Assembly (NCBI RefSeq): GCF_000737715.1 | Contig: NZ_JPRN01000007.1 | Coordinates: forward strand, 1 to 64,000 | Source of the DNA: Chryseobacterium sp. JM1 | GTDB lineage: Bacteria; Bacteroidota; Bacteroidia; Flavobacteriales; Weeksellaceae | Reading direction: 5' to 3' | Length of the DNA stretch: 64,000 nucleotides | In this document: piece after piece, positions 51,553 through 61,964 of the stretch | How the letters are laid out: every line of letters begins with the position of its first letter | Numbering within the stretch: the first letter of the stretch is position 1 | The notes under the pieces: generated by a model | What the model was told of the DNA's origin: nothing | Seen by the model: the letters and a program-made list of their open reading frames with translations, nothing else | The model's database searches: none | Translations under genes and position numbers: made by a program

Positions 51553-52140
51553 ATGCATGTGAAAGCAAAGAAATACGATGTCATATATGCCGACCCACCG
51601 TGGCAATACAAGGTATGGAGCAAGAAAGGAGCCGGAAGAAGTGCGGAAAGTCATTATCAGACCCAAAGTCCTGAGTTTTTAAAGGGGATGAATATACAGG
51701 CTATTGCCGGAACCAATTGTATACTTTTTATGTGGGCTACTTTTCCCTGTTTGGAGCAGGCATTGGAACTCGGAAAAGCCTGGGGATTTACCTACAAGAC
51801 CGTCGCTTTTACGTGGATAAAGACAAACCGGAACAATGCAACCATTTTTGCCGGAATGGGTTATTACACCCGTGCCAATGCGGAAATAGTTCTGTTGTTT
51901 ACCAAAGGTAAGCCCCTTACCCGTCAGGCAAAAGATGTCCCGCAGGTACTTGTATCTCCACGGGGCAGGCATTCAGAGAAGCCCGATGAGATAAGAAAAC
52001 GTATTGTCCGCCTGTTTGGAGAAGTGGACAGAGTGGAGCTCTTTGCAAGGCAAAGCCCGATGCAGGATAACGATAATACTTTTGAGGGTTGGGACGTATT
52101 CGGCAATGAAATAGATAATTCCATAGAAATCCCCGAATAA
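51553..52140 (+). CDS. MT-A70 family N6-adenine methyltransferase
   Basis: A 195-residue methyltransferase. It starts MHVKAKKYDVIYADPPWQYK with the catalytic DPPW, followed by GRSAESHYQTQSPEFLKGMN, ILFMWATFPCLEQALELG, VAFTWIKTNRNNATIFAGMG and the SAM-binding tail LFARQSPMQDNDNTFEGWDV. Prokaryotic MT-A70 proteins methylate N6 of adenine in DNA; no restriction partner is adjacent, so an orphan methylase that protects or marks the element is likely. Direct repeats flank it exactly, the right one starting at the base after its stop codon. Confidence 0.88.
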   Translation: MHVKAKKYDVIYADPPWQYKVWSKKGAGRSAESHYQTQSPEFLKGMNIQAIAGTNCILFMWATFPCLEQALELGKAWGFTYKTVAFTWIKTNRNNATIFAGMGYYTRANAEIVLLFTKGKPLTRQAKDVPQVLVSPRGRHSEKPDEIRKRIVRLFGEVDRVELFARQSPMQDNDNTFEGWDVFGNEIDNSIEIPE

Positions 52141-52185
52141 CCATTACGCCAAATCCTACCTCTCAAAGCCAAACCCTGCCACATC
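52141..52185. repeat. 45 bp direct repeat downstream of MT-A70 gene
   Basis: Begins CCATTACGCCAAATCCTACC and ends AACCCTGCCACATC, in the same orientation as the repeat at 51436-51480. It abuts the TAA of the MT-A70 gene. Confidence 0.8.
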
Positions 52186-52206
52186 TTTAAAGGGTCTTAC
52201 CTACTG

Positions 52207-52249
52207 CTATAATTTTAGGCTTTACGCAAAATTCAAAACAAAATTATAG
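52207..52249 (+). promoter_or_regulatory. Inverted repeat at the DUF1896 start
   Basis: CTATAATTTT (52207-52216) and AAAATTATAG (52240-52249) are perfect inverted repeats with a 23-base spacer, ending one base before the ATG of the DUF1896 gene. In RNA this 10 bp stem would hide the ribosome-binding region; on DNA it could be an operator. Confidence 0.5.
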
Positions 52250-52250
52250 T

Positions 52251-52688
52251 ATGGATACACAGCAAAAAGACCTATCGTATTTCAGATTACGACTGCAAGA
52301 ACTACTAAACAGCAGCTTCCCCGAAAAGGCACACGACCAGAAATTTATTGAGCAGCGTTCATCGTGGGCTGCCAATGCCTACGAGGGTGCGTTCCGCTCC
52401 GGAAATGCTATCGACCAATGCAACGAAATAGCCAATTACATACTTTTCGAGGGGCTTCACTTTTCCAAGTTTGATACGGTTTTCCAAGTGGTCTGCAATG
52501 AGTTTGATACCCTGATGGCAGACGAGGAATTGCGACCGTTCGCCCTTAATATGCTCCCTGTCTGCGAGCCTGTTTTTTTAAGATATACACTAACCGATGA
52601 TTTCGCCTACGGTTATGAGTTTGATTTACTCTATACCGAAATAACCGGAACCATCGCAATATGGATAACCGAAAATGGGCTTCAGTAA
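52251..52688 (+). CDS. DUF1896 family protein
   Basis: A 145-residue soluble protein ([60 protein letters not shown]). It matches DUF1896, a family found in Bacteroidota conjugative elements directly before the large methylase-helicase gene, as here (14-base overlap). Function unknown; the coupling suggests a partner of the following protein. Confidence 0.85.
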   Translation: MDTQQKDLSYFRLRLQELLNSSFPEKAHDQKFIEQRSSWAANAYEGAFRSGNAIDQCNEIANYILFEGLHFSKFDTVFQVVCNEFDTLMADEELRPFALNMLPVCEPVFLRYTLTDDFAYGYEFDLLYTEITGTIAIWITENGLQ

Positions 52689-55600
52689 AAAGCAACATCT
52701 CCAACAGAACATTGATGCCCTGCAAATTGCTTTTAAACTGGAAAAGGAGAAACGACAAGCCACCGTAGGCGAAAGATTGCTAATGATGCAATACAGCGGA
52801 TTTGGCGGTCTTAAATTCGTGTTGAACCCCATAGCGAACGAAATAGACATCAATAATTGGAGAAAAACAGAACACGACCTTTTCCCGATTACGCAGGAAC
52901 TCCACCAACTACTCAAAGAAAATTCAGAAGACGAAAAGCAATACCGCAGGTATGTGGACAGTATGAAAAGCTCCGTACTGACGGCTTTTTATACACCGCC
53001 ACAGGTCATAGATGCGATTTCCGCAACTTTGCGTGAAAGCGGTGTGAAGATTGATAAATTTCTCGAACCCTCCGCTGGTATCGGCTCGTTTATACAATCC
53101 TTTTCGGAAAACCAACAACCCAAAATTACTGCCTATGAAAAGGATTTGCTGACAGGTAAGGTTTTAAAACAGCTTTATCCCGAAAGCACTATCCGTATAA
53201 GCGGTTTTGAGGAAATCCCCGAAAAGGAACAAAACAGCTATGATGTAGTCGCAAGTAATATTCCGTTTGGCGATACCTCCGTATTCGATTTATCCTTTTC
53301 CCGAAGTAAGGACAATGCAAAAGTACAGGCTTCCCGAAGCATCCATAACTATTTCTTTCTGAAAGGAAATGATATGCTCCGTGAGGGTGGTTTACAAGCG
53401 TTCATTACCTCGCAAGGCGTTTTAAACAGCCCGAAGAATGAGCCGATACGGAGGGCGTTAATGGAGAACAATAATTTGGTTTCGGTTGTGCGGTTGCCCA
53501 ACAACCTGTTTACAGATTATTCTGGTACGGAAGTCGGAAGCGATTTGATAATCCTGCAAAAGAATACGGAAAAACAAAGTCTGACTGAAACAGAAGAACT
53601 GTTTTGCCAAAGCAAACAGACCAAATACAATACGCCAAGCAATGCTTTCTTTCGGAATGGAACGAGAGTAATCCATACCGACCGTAAAATTGACACCGAC
53701 CCCTACGGACAACCTGCAATCATCTATACCCATAAAGACGGTGTGGACGGCATTGCCAAAGATTTGAAGCAAATGCTTTCCGAAGATTTTGGAAAGCACC
53801 TGAATTTGGCTTTGTACAAAGGCGAACGCAAAAATAAACCTATAATACAAATTCCGGTTGAGCCAAAGGTAACACCTCCGGTTGTTGAACCCATAATCAT
53901 TCAGCAAAAGCCACAACCTGCACCAACTGCGACAATTCATCAGGAAAGTCCGCAGGAACTGAAACAGTTAAGCATCTTTGACCTGTTTGAAAATGCGGGT
54001 GATCCTGTAATGGTGGTTGCTCCCCCCAAAAAAGCCACGCAAGCCAAAAGACAAACCGCTAAAAAAAGAGGTGGTACAATAGGTCGCCAAACTGACCTGT
54101 TCGGCGGTGGGATGCAACAACCTTATATACCGCCAAAATCTAACGGTACACCACCAGTAAATGGCAAAAAACAGGAAGCTATCGGCGATTTGTTTTCACA
54201 AGCAAACGGGAATGTCCAAGCGGACACGCCAGCCATTCCCAAAATGCCAATTAACACCATTCCCGAACCTGCTCCGTACAGTGGCGAACTGCAACCGTTC
54301 CACCGAAACGACTGCCTTGTCGTGGATAACGGTTGGGTCGGTCATCTGCAAGAAGTAGATACCGCAGACGGTACGGCTGTTTTTCATCCCTTGCAACTGT
54401 CGTCCTTGCAGAAAGCAAGAGCCGAAGCGTATATCGGAGTGCGTGATGTTTACCAACAGCTTTACAATAAAGAAGCGGAGCTTCAGACCGAACATAAGGA
54501 AGAAAGGGAAACACTTAACCGCCTTTACGATGCCTTTGTCAAAAGGTACGGAAATCTCAATAGTGCGGATAATATCAAGCTCATCAAAACGGACAGTGCA
54601 GGTAAAGAAATACCCTATCTGGAGCGTGTCGTTGGCGGTGTAATCCATAAAGCAGATATATTCAACCGTCCTGTAAGTTTTTCTACCGCAACCATTGCAA
54701 CGGACAATCCCGAAGAAGCGTTATCGGCTTCACTGAACAAATATGGAAGCGTGGATTTGGACTTTATGTCCGAAATCAGCGGTATGCCTGCTGATGCTTT
54801 GAAAGAAGCCTTACACGGTCGCATCTACTACAATCCATTGCAAAAGGAATATGAAATATCTGAACGCTGGGTTGCGGGCAATGTAGTGGAGAAAGCCAAT
54901 GAATTAAGAGATTACCTCGAAAGCAATCCCGATGATACCGAAGCCAAAGAAAGCCTTATCGTATTAGAGGAAGCCCGACCAAGACGTATCGAATTTGAGG
55001 AACTCGATTTTAATCTGGGTGAACGCTGGATACCCGCAGGTATTTATGCCCGATTTGCATCGCACCTGTTCGATGCGGAAGTCCGTGTACATTATTCGGA
55101 TAGTGCCGATGACTTTTCCGTCACCTGCAAACAGAAGAACGTACATATCTGGGATAAATATGCGGTCAAAGCCAAAAGCCGGACGTATGACGGGATTGCT
55201 CTGCTCAAACACGCCCTTGTCAATACCACGCCCGATATTTCAAAGACAGTAGATGTAGATGGCAAAGAGGTCAAGGTGCGGGATATGGAAGCCATACAAA
55301 TGGCGAATACCAAAATAGACGAAATCCGAACCGCCTTTACCGATTGGCTCCACGCCCAAAACGATGAGTTTAAAACAAAGCTTACCGAACAATACAACGA
55401 TACCTTTAACTGCTTCGTCCGACCGAACTATGACGGCTCACATCAGGAGTTTCCGGGATTAGACCGTAAGGGATTGGAAATTGAAGACCTGTATTCGAGC
55501 CAAAAGGATGCCGTTTGGATGATAAAGCTGAACAACGGTGCTATCTGCGACCACGAAGTAGGTGCAGGAAAGACGTTGATAATGTGTACGGGTGCACAGG

Positions 55601-58101
55601 AAATGAAGCGTTTGGGCTTAGCCCACAAACCGATGATAATCGGACTGAAAGCCAATATACCCGAAATTGCCGAAGCCTACCGCACCGCCTATCCCCACGC
55701 CAAAATTTTATACCCCGGCATTGATGATTTCACGCCCGAAAAACGTCTGCGGATTTTCGGCGATATTAAGAACAACGAGTGGGATTGCGTGATACTAACA
55801 CACGACCAATTCGGAATGATACCCCAATCGCCCGAAATACAAAAGGAAATTCTGCAAATCGAATTGGACAGCGTAGAGGAAAACCTTGATGTTATGCGAA
55901 GTCAAGGCGAAGACATAACGCAATGGATGCTAAAGGGAGCGGAAAAACAAAAGGAAAACCTCGAAGTAAAGCTGAAAACCCTGCAACACGACATTGAGAA
56001 CCGCAAAGATGATATTGTGGACTTCAAAATGATGGGCATAGACCATTTGTTTGTGGACGAAAGCCACCAATTCAAAAACCTGACGTTCAACACAAGGCAT
56101 TCAAGGGTTGCGGGATTGGGCAATCAACAGGGAAGCCAAAAGGCACTGAACCTGCTGTTTGCCATACGTACTATACAAGAGCGTATTGATGCGGATATGG
56201 GTGCGACCTTTCTTTCAGGTACAACCATTAGCAATTCGCTGACTGAATTATACCTACTCTTTAAATACCTGCGACCACGGGCATTGGCAAAACAGGGCAT
56301 TAATTCCTTTGATGCGTGGGCAGCGATTTATGCCAAGAAAACAACCGATTATGAATTTTCGGTGGCTAACAATATCGTCGCAAAAGAGCGTTTCCGCTAC
56401 TTTATCAAAGTGCCGGAACTGGCTCAATTTTACTCCGAAATTACGGATTACCGTACTGCTGAAATGATTGGCATAGATCGCCCCGAAAAGAACGAGATAT
56501 TCTATAACATACCGCCTACGCCTGACCAGGAAGTGTTCATTCAAAAGCTGATGGAGTTTGCCAAAACGGGCAAAGGCGAATTATTAGGCAGGGAACCGCT
56601 ATCCAAAAAGGAGGAAAAAGCAAAGATGCTCATTGCTACGGACTATGCCCGTAAGATGTCTTTGGATATGCGAATGGTAAGCCCCCATTACAAAGACCAC
56701 CCCGATAACAAGGCTTCGCATTGTGCCAATAGTATTGCCAAGTATTACCACAAATTCAACGCACAGAAAGGAACGCAATTCGTTTTCTCTGATTTGGGAA
56801 CGTACAAGCCTAACGAATGGAATATCTACTCCGAAATCAAACGTAAGCTGGTAGAAGACCACGGCATACCTGCACACGAAATCCGCTTTATACAGGAAGC
56901 GAAAAACGACAAGCAACGAAAGGCACTTATAAAGGGAATGAATGACGGTACAATTCGTGTGCTGTTCGGTTCTACGAGTATGTTAGGCACAGGCGTAAAC
57001 GCACAAAAAAGAGCCGTTGCCGTACATCATCTGGATACGCCGTGGCGACCGTCTGACCTTGCCCAAAGGGACGGTCGGGCTATCCGTAAAGGCAATGAAA
57101 TCGCTAAACATTTTAACAATAACAAAGTGGATATAATTATATATGCAGTAGAAAAATCATTGGACAGCTACAAATTCAACCTGCTGTACAACAAACAGCT
57201 ATTCATTAACCAACTAAAATCCAACAATCTCGGCAAACGGACAATTGACGAGGGCAGTATGGACGAAAAATCGGGTATGAACTTCTCGGAATACGTGGCT
57301 ATCCTTATGGGAAATACAGACCTGTTGGATAAAGCTAAAATAGAAAAGCAGATTGCGGGATTGGAGAGCGAACGGCAATCGTTCAACCGTTCAAAATCAA
57401 GTGCCAGATATAAATTGGAAGATTATACGGCAGAATTGAACAAAGCCCAATCCCGATTTGACCGTATGAGCCTCGATTGGAATAATCTACAAGGGCGTAT
57501 CCAAAAACGTTATGATGGCACTATTGCCAACCTTATTAAATTGGACAGCTTGTCACCCAATGCGGATATAAAACAAATCGGAGCAAAACTCAATCAGCTT
57601 GCGGACAAATCCCGTACAGGTGGGGATTATGAAGAAATCGGAAGCCTTTACGGTTTTCAGCTTTTGGTAAAAACGGAAATGTCGCAAAAAGAGGGCGTGG
57701 ATATTCGGGTAAACCGTTTTCTGATACAGGGCGAGGGCAATATCAAATACGCCTACAACAACGGTATCATCGCTAAGGATGAGAAATTGGCATCTATGAA
57801 TTTCCTCAACGCATTGGAAAAACTGCCTGCCTACATTGAAGAGGAGCAGAAGAAAATTGCCGAAATTCAAAAGGATTTACCTGTTCTGCAAGAAGTGCTG
57901 AACGGTGCGTGGAGCAAGGAAAGCCGATTGAGCGAATTGAAAACGGAGCTGGCTGCTGTTGAGCGGAAAATACAATTATCGCTCACGCCCGAAACAAAAG
58001 GAGAACCTGCGGAACAAGCCGAAGAAAAGCAAGAAACGCCAAAGATTTCAGAAAGTATTGTCCGTACAAAAGGTGTTCATATGCCAAGAGGGATATTGTA
58101 A
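52675..58101 (+). CDS. Giant N6-adenine methylase / SNF2-type helicase fusion
   Basis: A 1808-residue protein of the ICE methylase-helicase kind. The N-terminal methylase (about 100-260) has SAM-binding [15 protein letters not shown] and the catalytic NPPY-like ASNIPFGD. A linker with [20 protein letters not shown] follows. The C-terminal helicase has Walker [20 protein letters not shown]-box variant [25 protein letters not shown], and motif [16 protein letters not shown] coiled coil lies near the end. Related proteins are conserved in CTnDOT-like elements; a role in protecting or processing transferred DNA is proposed, not proven. It overlaps DUF1896 by 14 bases. Confidence 0.9.
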   Translation: MGFSKKQHLQQNIDALQIAFKLEKEKRQATVGERLLMMQYSGFGGLKFVLNPIANEIDINNWRKTEHDLFPITQELHQLLKENSEDEKQYRRYVDSMKSSVLTAFYTPPQVIDAISATLRESGVKIDKFLEPSAGIGSFIQSFSENQQPKITAYEKDLLTGKVLKQLYPESTIRISGFEEIPEKEQNSYDVVASNIPFGDTSVFDLSFSRSKDNAKVQASRSIHNYFFLKGNDMLREGGLQAFITSQGVLNSPKNEPIRRALMENNNLVSVVRLPNNLFTDYSGTEVGSDLIILQKNTEKQSLTETEELFCQSKQTKYNTPSNAFFRNGTRVIHTDRKIDTDPYGQPAIIYTHKDGVDGIAKDLKQMLSEDFGKHLNLALYKGERKNKPIIQIPVEPKVTPPVVEPIIIQQKPQPAPTATIHQESPQELKQLSIFDLFENAGDPVMVVAPPKKATQAKRQTAKKRGGTIGRQTDLFGGGMQQPYIPPKSNGTPPVNGKKQEAIGDLFSQANGNVQADTPAIPKMPINTIPEPAPYSGELQPFHRNDCLVVDNGWVGHLQEVDTADGTAVFHPLQLSSLQKARAEAYIGVRDVYQQLYNKEAELQTEHKEERETLNRLYDAFVKRYGNLNSADNIKLIKTDSAGKEIPYLERVVGGVIHKADIFNRPVSFSTATIATDNPEEALSASLNKYGSVDLDFMSEISGMPADALKEALHGRIYYNPLQKEYEISERWVAGNVVEKANELRDYLESNPDDTEAKESLIVLEEARPRRIEFEELDFNLGERWIPAGIYARFASHLFDAEVRVHYSDSADDFSVTCKQKNVHIWDKYAVKAKSRTYDGIALLKHALVNTTPDISKTVDVDGKEVKVRDMEAIQMANTKIDEIRTAFTDWLHAQNDEFKTKLTEQYNDTFNCFVRPNYDGSHQEFPGLDRKGLEIEDLYSSQKDAVWMIKLNNGAICDHEVGAGKTLIMCTGAQEMKRLGLAHKPMIIGLKANIPEIAEAYRTAYPHAKILYPGIDDFTPEKRLRIFGDIKNNEWDCVILTHDQFGMIPQSPEIQKEILQIELDSVEENLDVMRSQGEDITQWMLKGAEKQKENLEVKLKTLQHDIENRKDDIVDFKMMGIDHLFVDESHQFKNLTFNTRHSRVAGLGNQQGSQKALNLLFAIRTIQERIDADMGATFLSGTTISNSLTELYLLFKYLRPRALAKQGINSFDAWAAIYAKKTTDYEFSVANNIVAKERFRYFIKVPELAQFYSEITDYRTAEMIGIDRPEKNEIFYNIPPTPDQEVFIQKLMEFAKTGKGELLGREPLSKKEEKAKMLIATDYARKMSLDMRMVSPHYKDHPDNKASHCANSIAKYYHKFNAQKGTQFVFSDLGTYKPNEWNIYSEIKRKLVEDHGIPAHEIRFIQEAKNDKQRKALIKGMNDGTIRVLFGSTSMLGTGVNAQKRAVAVHHLDTPWRPSDLAQRDGRAIRKGNEIAKHFNNNKVDIIIYAVEKSLDSYKFNLLYNKQLFINQLKSNNLGKRTIDEGSMDEKSGMNFSEYVAILMGNTDLLDKAKIEKQIAGLESERQSFNRSKSSARYKLEDYTAELNKAQSRFDRMSLDWNNLQGRIQKRYDGTIANLIKLDSLSPNADIKQIGAKLNQLADKSRTGGDYEEIGSLYGFQLLVKTEMSQKEGVDIRVNRFLIQGEGNIKYAYNNGIIAKDEKLASMNFLNALEKLPAYIEEEQKKIAEIQKDLPVLQEVLNGAWSKESRLSELKTELAAVERKIQLSLTPETKGEPAEQAEEKQETPKISESIVRTKGVHMPRGIL

Positions 58102-58106
58102 GGATC

Positions 58107-58931
58107 TTAGTTTATCCTTTCGTCATCTTCATCCATCTTTCTGATCAAAGCGTCACGTAAGCTGTCAAGGAATTTAGTCCGGTTTATTTTTCGGGATTTA
58201 AGTTCCATAAATGTATGATAGAAATCGCCCAAACTAATATTGAAAGTGTTTTCAAATGTTTTGGCGATAGCTATTATATCTGCATTTCCAAAAGCACCTT
58301 GTGAATGCAGTGCATAAATCAATTCGGTTAATGCAGTTTTGCTTTCTGTCCAATTTAAGGAAGAACGGTAAAGTGATTTCTGCTGATTGTTATTATTCAG
58401 TTGGTCTTCAATATAAACTTGTATCAGGTCATTAGCTATAATCTTTGCTGCCTTATAGTCGTGAGAGGTGGAAAATCTATGATCAGTTTCAAAGTAAACC
58501 GTATCCAATGTCAGTTTTATATCGTGTCTGCCCCGAAGGAACAGCTTTTCATCAATAAATGAGTTGTTAGTGCGGTAATATTTATAAAATTCAAGATTAT
58601 TGTCAAAATACCTTTTTAGCTTTTTCAATTCTTCATTGAGGTATTTCCTGATAGCTTTTGTATCGTTTGGTTTCTTTGTTTCGATTTTGTAAATGGCATT
58701 GTAGTAGATGAGCTTTGCTACAATAGCAGGTTTTTGATGTTTGAAAAAATGAATTTCAACGTCAGTATTCTTAAATCCGTTCTTCAAAACGTACTCTTTT
58801 ACTTCAGACAAAGAGCCAACAATAAGTTCTATGATGATTTCAATACGTTGTATGGAATAATCCGATTCAATTTCAATATCCTGAATATCGTGTTCAAGTT
58901 TGTGTAGTATTCTGTTATAGGTTATATCCAT
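58107..58931 (-). CDS. RteC-type regulator (copy 2)
   Basis: About 274 residues from the ATG at 58931 (MDITYNRILHKLEHDIQDIE), which lines up with the start of RteC copy 1; an ATG 12 codons upstream is an alternative. Shared family segments are KPAIVAKLIYYNAIYKIETK, LEFYKYYRTNNSFIDEKLF, STSHDYKAAKIIANDLI, LNWTESKTALTELIYALHS and GDFYHTFMELKSRKINRTKF. It is clearly a paralogue, not a recent copy. It lies convergent with the giant methylase-helicase and downstream of the TonB receptor and thioredoxin genes on the same strand. Confidence 0.85.
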   Translation of the reverse strand: MDITYNRILHKLEHDIQDIEIESDYSIQRIEIIIELIVGSLSEVKEYVLKNGFKNTDVEIHFFKHQKPAIVAKLIYYNAIYKIETKKPNDTKAIRKYLNEELKKLKRYFDNNLEFYKYYRTNNSFIDEKLFLRGRHDIKLTLDTVYFETDHRFSTSHDYKAAKIIANDLIQVYIEDQLNNNNQQKSLYRSSLNWTESKTALTELIYALHSQGAFGNADIIAIAKTFENTFNISLGDFYHTFMELKSRKINRTKFLDSLRDALIRKMDEDDERIN

Positions 58932-58977
58932 AGCTTTTATCAAATGTGAGAAAATAGACCAATGCATTTAAGAAGCT

Positions 58978-59445
58978 TTATCTGGACTCTTCAATAGCTT
59001 TTAGTAATTCCTTAATCTCTAAAGGCTTTAATACTCCATTATATCTGAATAGAACCTGATATTTACTATCCAGTAAAACCCAGGTCGGGAAACCTATATT
59101 CTCTGATCCGTTCAGGGCAATAGCAAGTTCGTGAATACCTGATGATAATCCTGTAGCTTTGTATTGAAAGGTCTTTTGGTTAAATACAATAGAGTCCTTA
59201 CTTTCGGCATTGAATATTATATAATAGAAGTTATCCGCTTGTTTCTGAAAGTCTTTGTTTTTTGCCAATTGGTTTTTCTGCATCTGGCAGTATTTACACC
59301 AATCGGTGGAAAGCAGTATAAGTATTGGTTTCTGCTTGGTTTGCATAATGCTATCGACATCTTCAATAGCAAAAGATTCTGTTTGGGCGGTAGCGATACC
59401 ACCCAAACAGAAAATCATAATAATAACTAATCCAAATCTCTTCAT
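58978..59445 (-). CDS. Secreted thioredoxin-fold protein
   Basis: A 155-residue periplasmic protein with a signal peptide (MKRFGLVIIMIFCLGGIATA) and a thioredoxin fold with active site WCKYC (Cys50, Cys53) in ILLSTDWCKYCQMQK and the cis-Pro strand IGFPTWVLLDS. Such proteins reduce or isomerise disulfides, or serve metal handling. It lies 14 bases after the TonB receptor, which has a CxxC motif in its plug, so the two may act together. Confidence 0.85.
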   Translation of the reverse strand: MKRFGLVIIMIFCLGGIATAQTESFAIEDVDSIMQTKQKPILILLSTDWCKYCQMQKNQLAKNKDFQKQADNFYYIIFNAESKDSIVFNQKTFQYKATGLSSGIHELAIALNGSENIGFPTWVLLDSKYQVLFRYNGVLKPLEIKELLKAIEESR

Positions 59446-59459
59446 TCTTGAACGCTCAA

Positions 59460-61742
59460 TTAAAAAAGGTTGTAGCGGAAGCCCAAAAACCCTCTTATTC
59501 CTTGGTTGGGACCATATACATAAGATGGGTCAAATGTTAATCCGTAAGGATTATCCGGTGTTACCATCGCCTGTCCGTTACCATCAAATTGTACATTTTG
59601 GTCAAAAGGATCATTGGCTCTTGCTATGATAAACGGATTTCCTTTGTTGGGAGTCCAGTTCAAAAGGTTTTTAACACCACCATATATTTCTATGTTCTTT
59701 CCGATTTTCTTGGTTAATTGAATATTCTGTATGCTCCACCAAGGAGAATATTCACTACGTGGATCAGTATCGCTTAACAGTGGTAAACGCATCGGGCCAT
59801 ATAAGTTTCCTGTATAGTCAATCGTCAATCCGATATTTCTAAAAGTATAACCAATGTTCCATGTTCCTGTAAATTTCTCTGTAAATAATTGTCTTACTTT
59901 TTCACCTTCTTCTTTACTGTACACATCCATTGCCGTGGCTCCTGCTAAAATTTTTAATCCATTAGGAAAAACAACATCAATGTTTAAGGAAATACCTTGA
60001 GATACAGCGTGTCCGTCTAAGTTATCATAGATGATCTTATTTGGATCTGTATCATAATCAGCTATAATCTTGTTGGTAAAATAGGTATAGAAAGCAGTAG
60101 CATCTAAACCGATAAAGGTGTTCCCTGCGTTTATCTTTTTTACAAAGTTCAGGTTACCATTCCAGGAAGTTTCCGGTTTAAGATCGTTGATAAAAACTAC
60201 TTCCCTTGCACCGGTCAGTGCAGCGTGATCTTCCGTAAACACATTGGCTACACGGTAACCGTTACCAAAACCTAAGCGTAAAACATTGTTTTTATTTTCA
60301 GAACTCCATTTATAATTCACACGAGGGGTAAGGATACTTCCGTGAAGCGAGTTATAGTCATATCTCATCCCCAATAATACCTTGTTATTGTCATTAAATG
60401 TTATCTCATCCTGTATAAATATTCCTGGCAGATTGGTATGTGTCGGTTTGTTTTTGTCTAAATCTGCTGCATCAGCGGTTGCTGGTGTATTATCATCATA
60501 ATAAGTGTAACGGTATGCAAGACCTGTCAATAAATCGTGTTTTCCCAATGTTTTAAACCACGTCAACTGTCCAAAAGCTATTTTCTGGTCAGCCATATAG
60601 GGAGTGTTTCCATAAACTGAATTTTGATCGTGTCCGTTAGCACTGAATTGGAAAAATATCTTTTCACTTACAGGAAGCTGATAATTTCCCATAAGCTCCC
60701 AACGGCTGGTATAAATGCTTTCTCCATACACTTCATCACCACCTCTGTATTTCTTTTCCCAATTCATTTCTCCACCCCAACGGTCTTCATATACGTATCT
60801 TCCTGCCAGAGTAAAAACCCTATTGTCTTTTCTGTCAAAGCTCCATTTATTGAATACTGAAATTCGGTTTTGCAAGGTAACATCCGTAAAGTTGTCATTG
60901 TTATTGTCAATAGGGTTGCTGTAATTGAAATAGTTTACGCCTAAAAGCGATTGAGCTTTTTTCCCTACGGAAAATTTGGCTGCTAAATCTGCATTTACCT
61001 CTGCCCAAGTCGTACCAAATACATCGGCTGAAATGATAGGAGCATTACCCGGTCTTTTTGTAATAACGTTAATCAGACCACCAACAGCCTCACTACCGTA
61101 CAGGGTAGAAGCGGGTCCTTTTACTACTTCGATACGGTCAATCAGGGCTTGCGGTATTCCGCTTAATCCGTACACAGTTGATAGACCACTGACAATAGGC
61201 ATTCCGTCTATCAATATCATTGTGTAAGGTCCTTCCAATCCGTTGATATGAATATCGCCCGTATTACAAACATTACAGTTTAGCTGCGGACGTACACCAT
61301 TTATATTTTGGAGTGCATCAAAGAGCGAAGGCGTAGGATTAGCCTTGAAGAATTTTGAGGTATAAACTTCTACAGGCACAGGGCTTTCCAGTTTGGATAC
61401 TTCTTTCATTGTTGCTGTAATAACAACTTCTCCTAATTCACTTGATTTTTCATCAAGCGTAAAGTCTTTAGAAACAGATTCACTGTTTACTGTTATAGTT
61501 TCTTTGTAAATACTATAACTGATATGGTTTACTTCAATTTCCCAAGTTCCAAAGGGTACGTTTTCCAAAACATAATTTCCCTGATTATCCGAAGTTGTTC
61601 CAATTTTTAATTTTGGAATACGGATAGATGTTGCGTCGAGAGATGTACCTGTTACATCTGATATTTTACCGGATATTTTACCTGTTTGGGCTATTGCACA
61701 GACAGAGAATAGTGCAAAGACTATACTGAGTAAATGTTTCAT
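59460..61742 (-). CDS. TonB-dependent outer-membrane receptor
   Basis: A 760-residue receptor: signal peptide (MKHLLSIVFALFSVCAIAQ), a CarboxypepD-regulatory-like domain (about 22-100; GKISGKISDVTGTSLDATSI), a plug with PQLNCNVCNTGDIHINGLEG (Cys156, Cys159), ILIDGMPIVSGLSTVYGLSG and RIEVVKGPASTLYGSEAVGG, then the beta-barrel ending in Phe (FLGFRYNLF). The CxxC in the plug is unusual and suggests binding of a soft metal or a metal chelate. It is controlled by the promoter-operator at 61882-61913, next to a DtxR-family gene. Confidence 0.93.
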   Translation of the reverse strand: MKHLLSIVFALFSVCAIAQTGKISGKISDVTGTSLDATSIRIPKLKIGTTSDNQGNYVLENVPFGTWEIEVNHISYSIYKETITVNSESVSKDFTLDEKSSELGEVVITATMKEVSKLESPVPVEVYTSKFFKANPTPSLFDALQNINGVRPQLNCNVCNTGDIHINGLEGPYTMILIDGMPIVSGLSTVYGLSGIPQALIDRIEVVKGPASTLYGSEAVGGLINVITKRPGNAPIISADVFGTTWAEVNADLAAKFSVGKKAQSLLGVNYFNYSNPIDNNNDNFTDVTLQNRISVFNKWSFDRKDNRVFTLAGRYVYEDRWGGEMNWEKKYRGGDEVYGESIYTSRWELMGNYQLPVSEKIFFQFSANGHDQNSVYGNTPYMADQKIAFGQLTWFKTLGKHDLLTGLAYRYTYYDDNTPATADAADLDKNKPTHTNLPGIFIQDEITFNDNNKVLLGMRYDYNSLHGSILTPRVNYKWSSENKNNVLRLGFGNGYRVANVFTEDHAALTGAREVVFINDLKPETSWNGNLNFVKKINAGNTFIGLDATAFYTYFTNKIIADYDTDPNKIIYDNLDGHAVSQGISLNIDVVFPNGLKILAGATAMDVYSKEEGEKVRQLFTEKFTGTWNIGYTFRNIGLTIDYTGNLYGPMRLPLLSDTDPRSEYSPWWSIQNIQLTKKIGKNIEIYGGVKNLLNWTPNKGNPFIIARANDPFDQNVQFDGNGQAMVTPDNPYGLTFDPSYVYGPNQGIRGFLGFRYNLF

Positions 61743-61881
61743 TGATATTTTAATTATTAAATGATTATTGAAAAGTTTAAAAATGTTAAGAGTAGGATTA
61801 CGTTTATGGGCTATTGGGGTAATGGAAAAGGTTTGTATCTCTCATATTGTTTTGACTATCTATATTTAAAATTTAGTCTTG

Positions 61882-61913
61882 CAAAATTAGTAAGTTAGAT
61901 GATACTAACAAAA
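61882..61913 (-). promoter_or_regulatory. Promoter of the TonB receptor gene
   Basis: On the minus strand TTTTG (61909-61913), a 19-base spacer, and TAATTTTG (61882-61889), followed by CAAGA. This is a full match to the Bacteroidota consensus. The operator half-sites GTTAG and CTAAC (61894-61909) lie in the spacer. Confidence 0.8.
61894..61909. promoter_or_regulatory. Candidate metal-repressor operator in the TonB receptor promoter
   Basis: GTTAGATGATACTAAC is an inverted repeat with 5 bp arms GTTAG/CTAAC and 6 bp spacing, between the -33 and -7 boxes of the receptor gene. The half-site resembles those of DtxR/IdeR boxes (TTAGGTTAGCCTAACCTAA, known from actinobacteria). A repressor bound here would block transcription. 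Confidence 0.65.
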
Positions 61914-61919
61914 TAATTT

Positions 61920-61946
61920 CTAACTTTGTTGTTAGGTAGCACTAAT
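61920..61946. promoter_or_regulatory. Candidate operator of the DtxR-family gene
   Basis: CTAAC (61920-61924), GTTAG (61931-61935) and CTAAT (61942-61946) are spaced 11 bp apart, continuing the half-site pattern seen at 61894-61909. They lie just upstream of the -7 box of the regulator gene, fitting autoregulation. Confidence 0.6.
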
Positions 61947-61952
61947 ATTTGA

Positions 61953-61960
61953 TACTTTTG
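61953..61960 (+). promoter_or_regulatory. -7 box of the DtxR-family gene
   Basis: TACTTTTG only 4 bases before the ATG. Transcription starting 5-7 bases downstream would begin at about the first base of the start codon, so the mRNA would be leaderless or nearly so. Confidence 0.5.
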
Positions 61961-61964
61961 CCTT

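Noticed and set aside
53458-53940. 160-residue minus-strand ORF within the methylase-helicase
   Set aside because: Antisense to the conserved methylase region; no independent signals.
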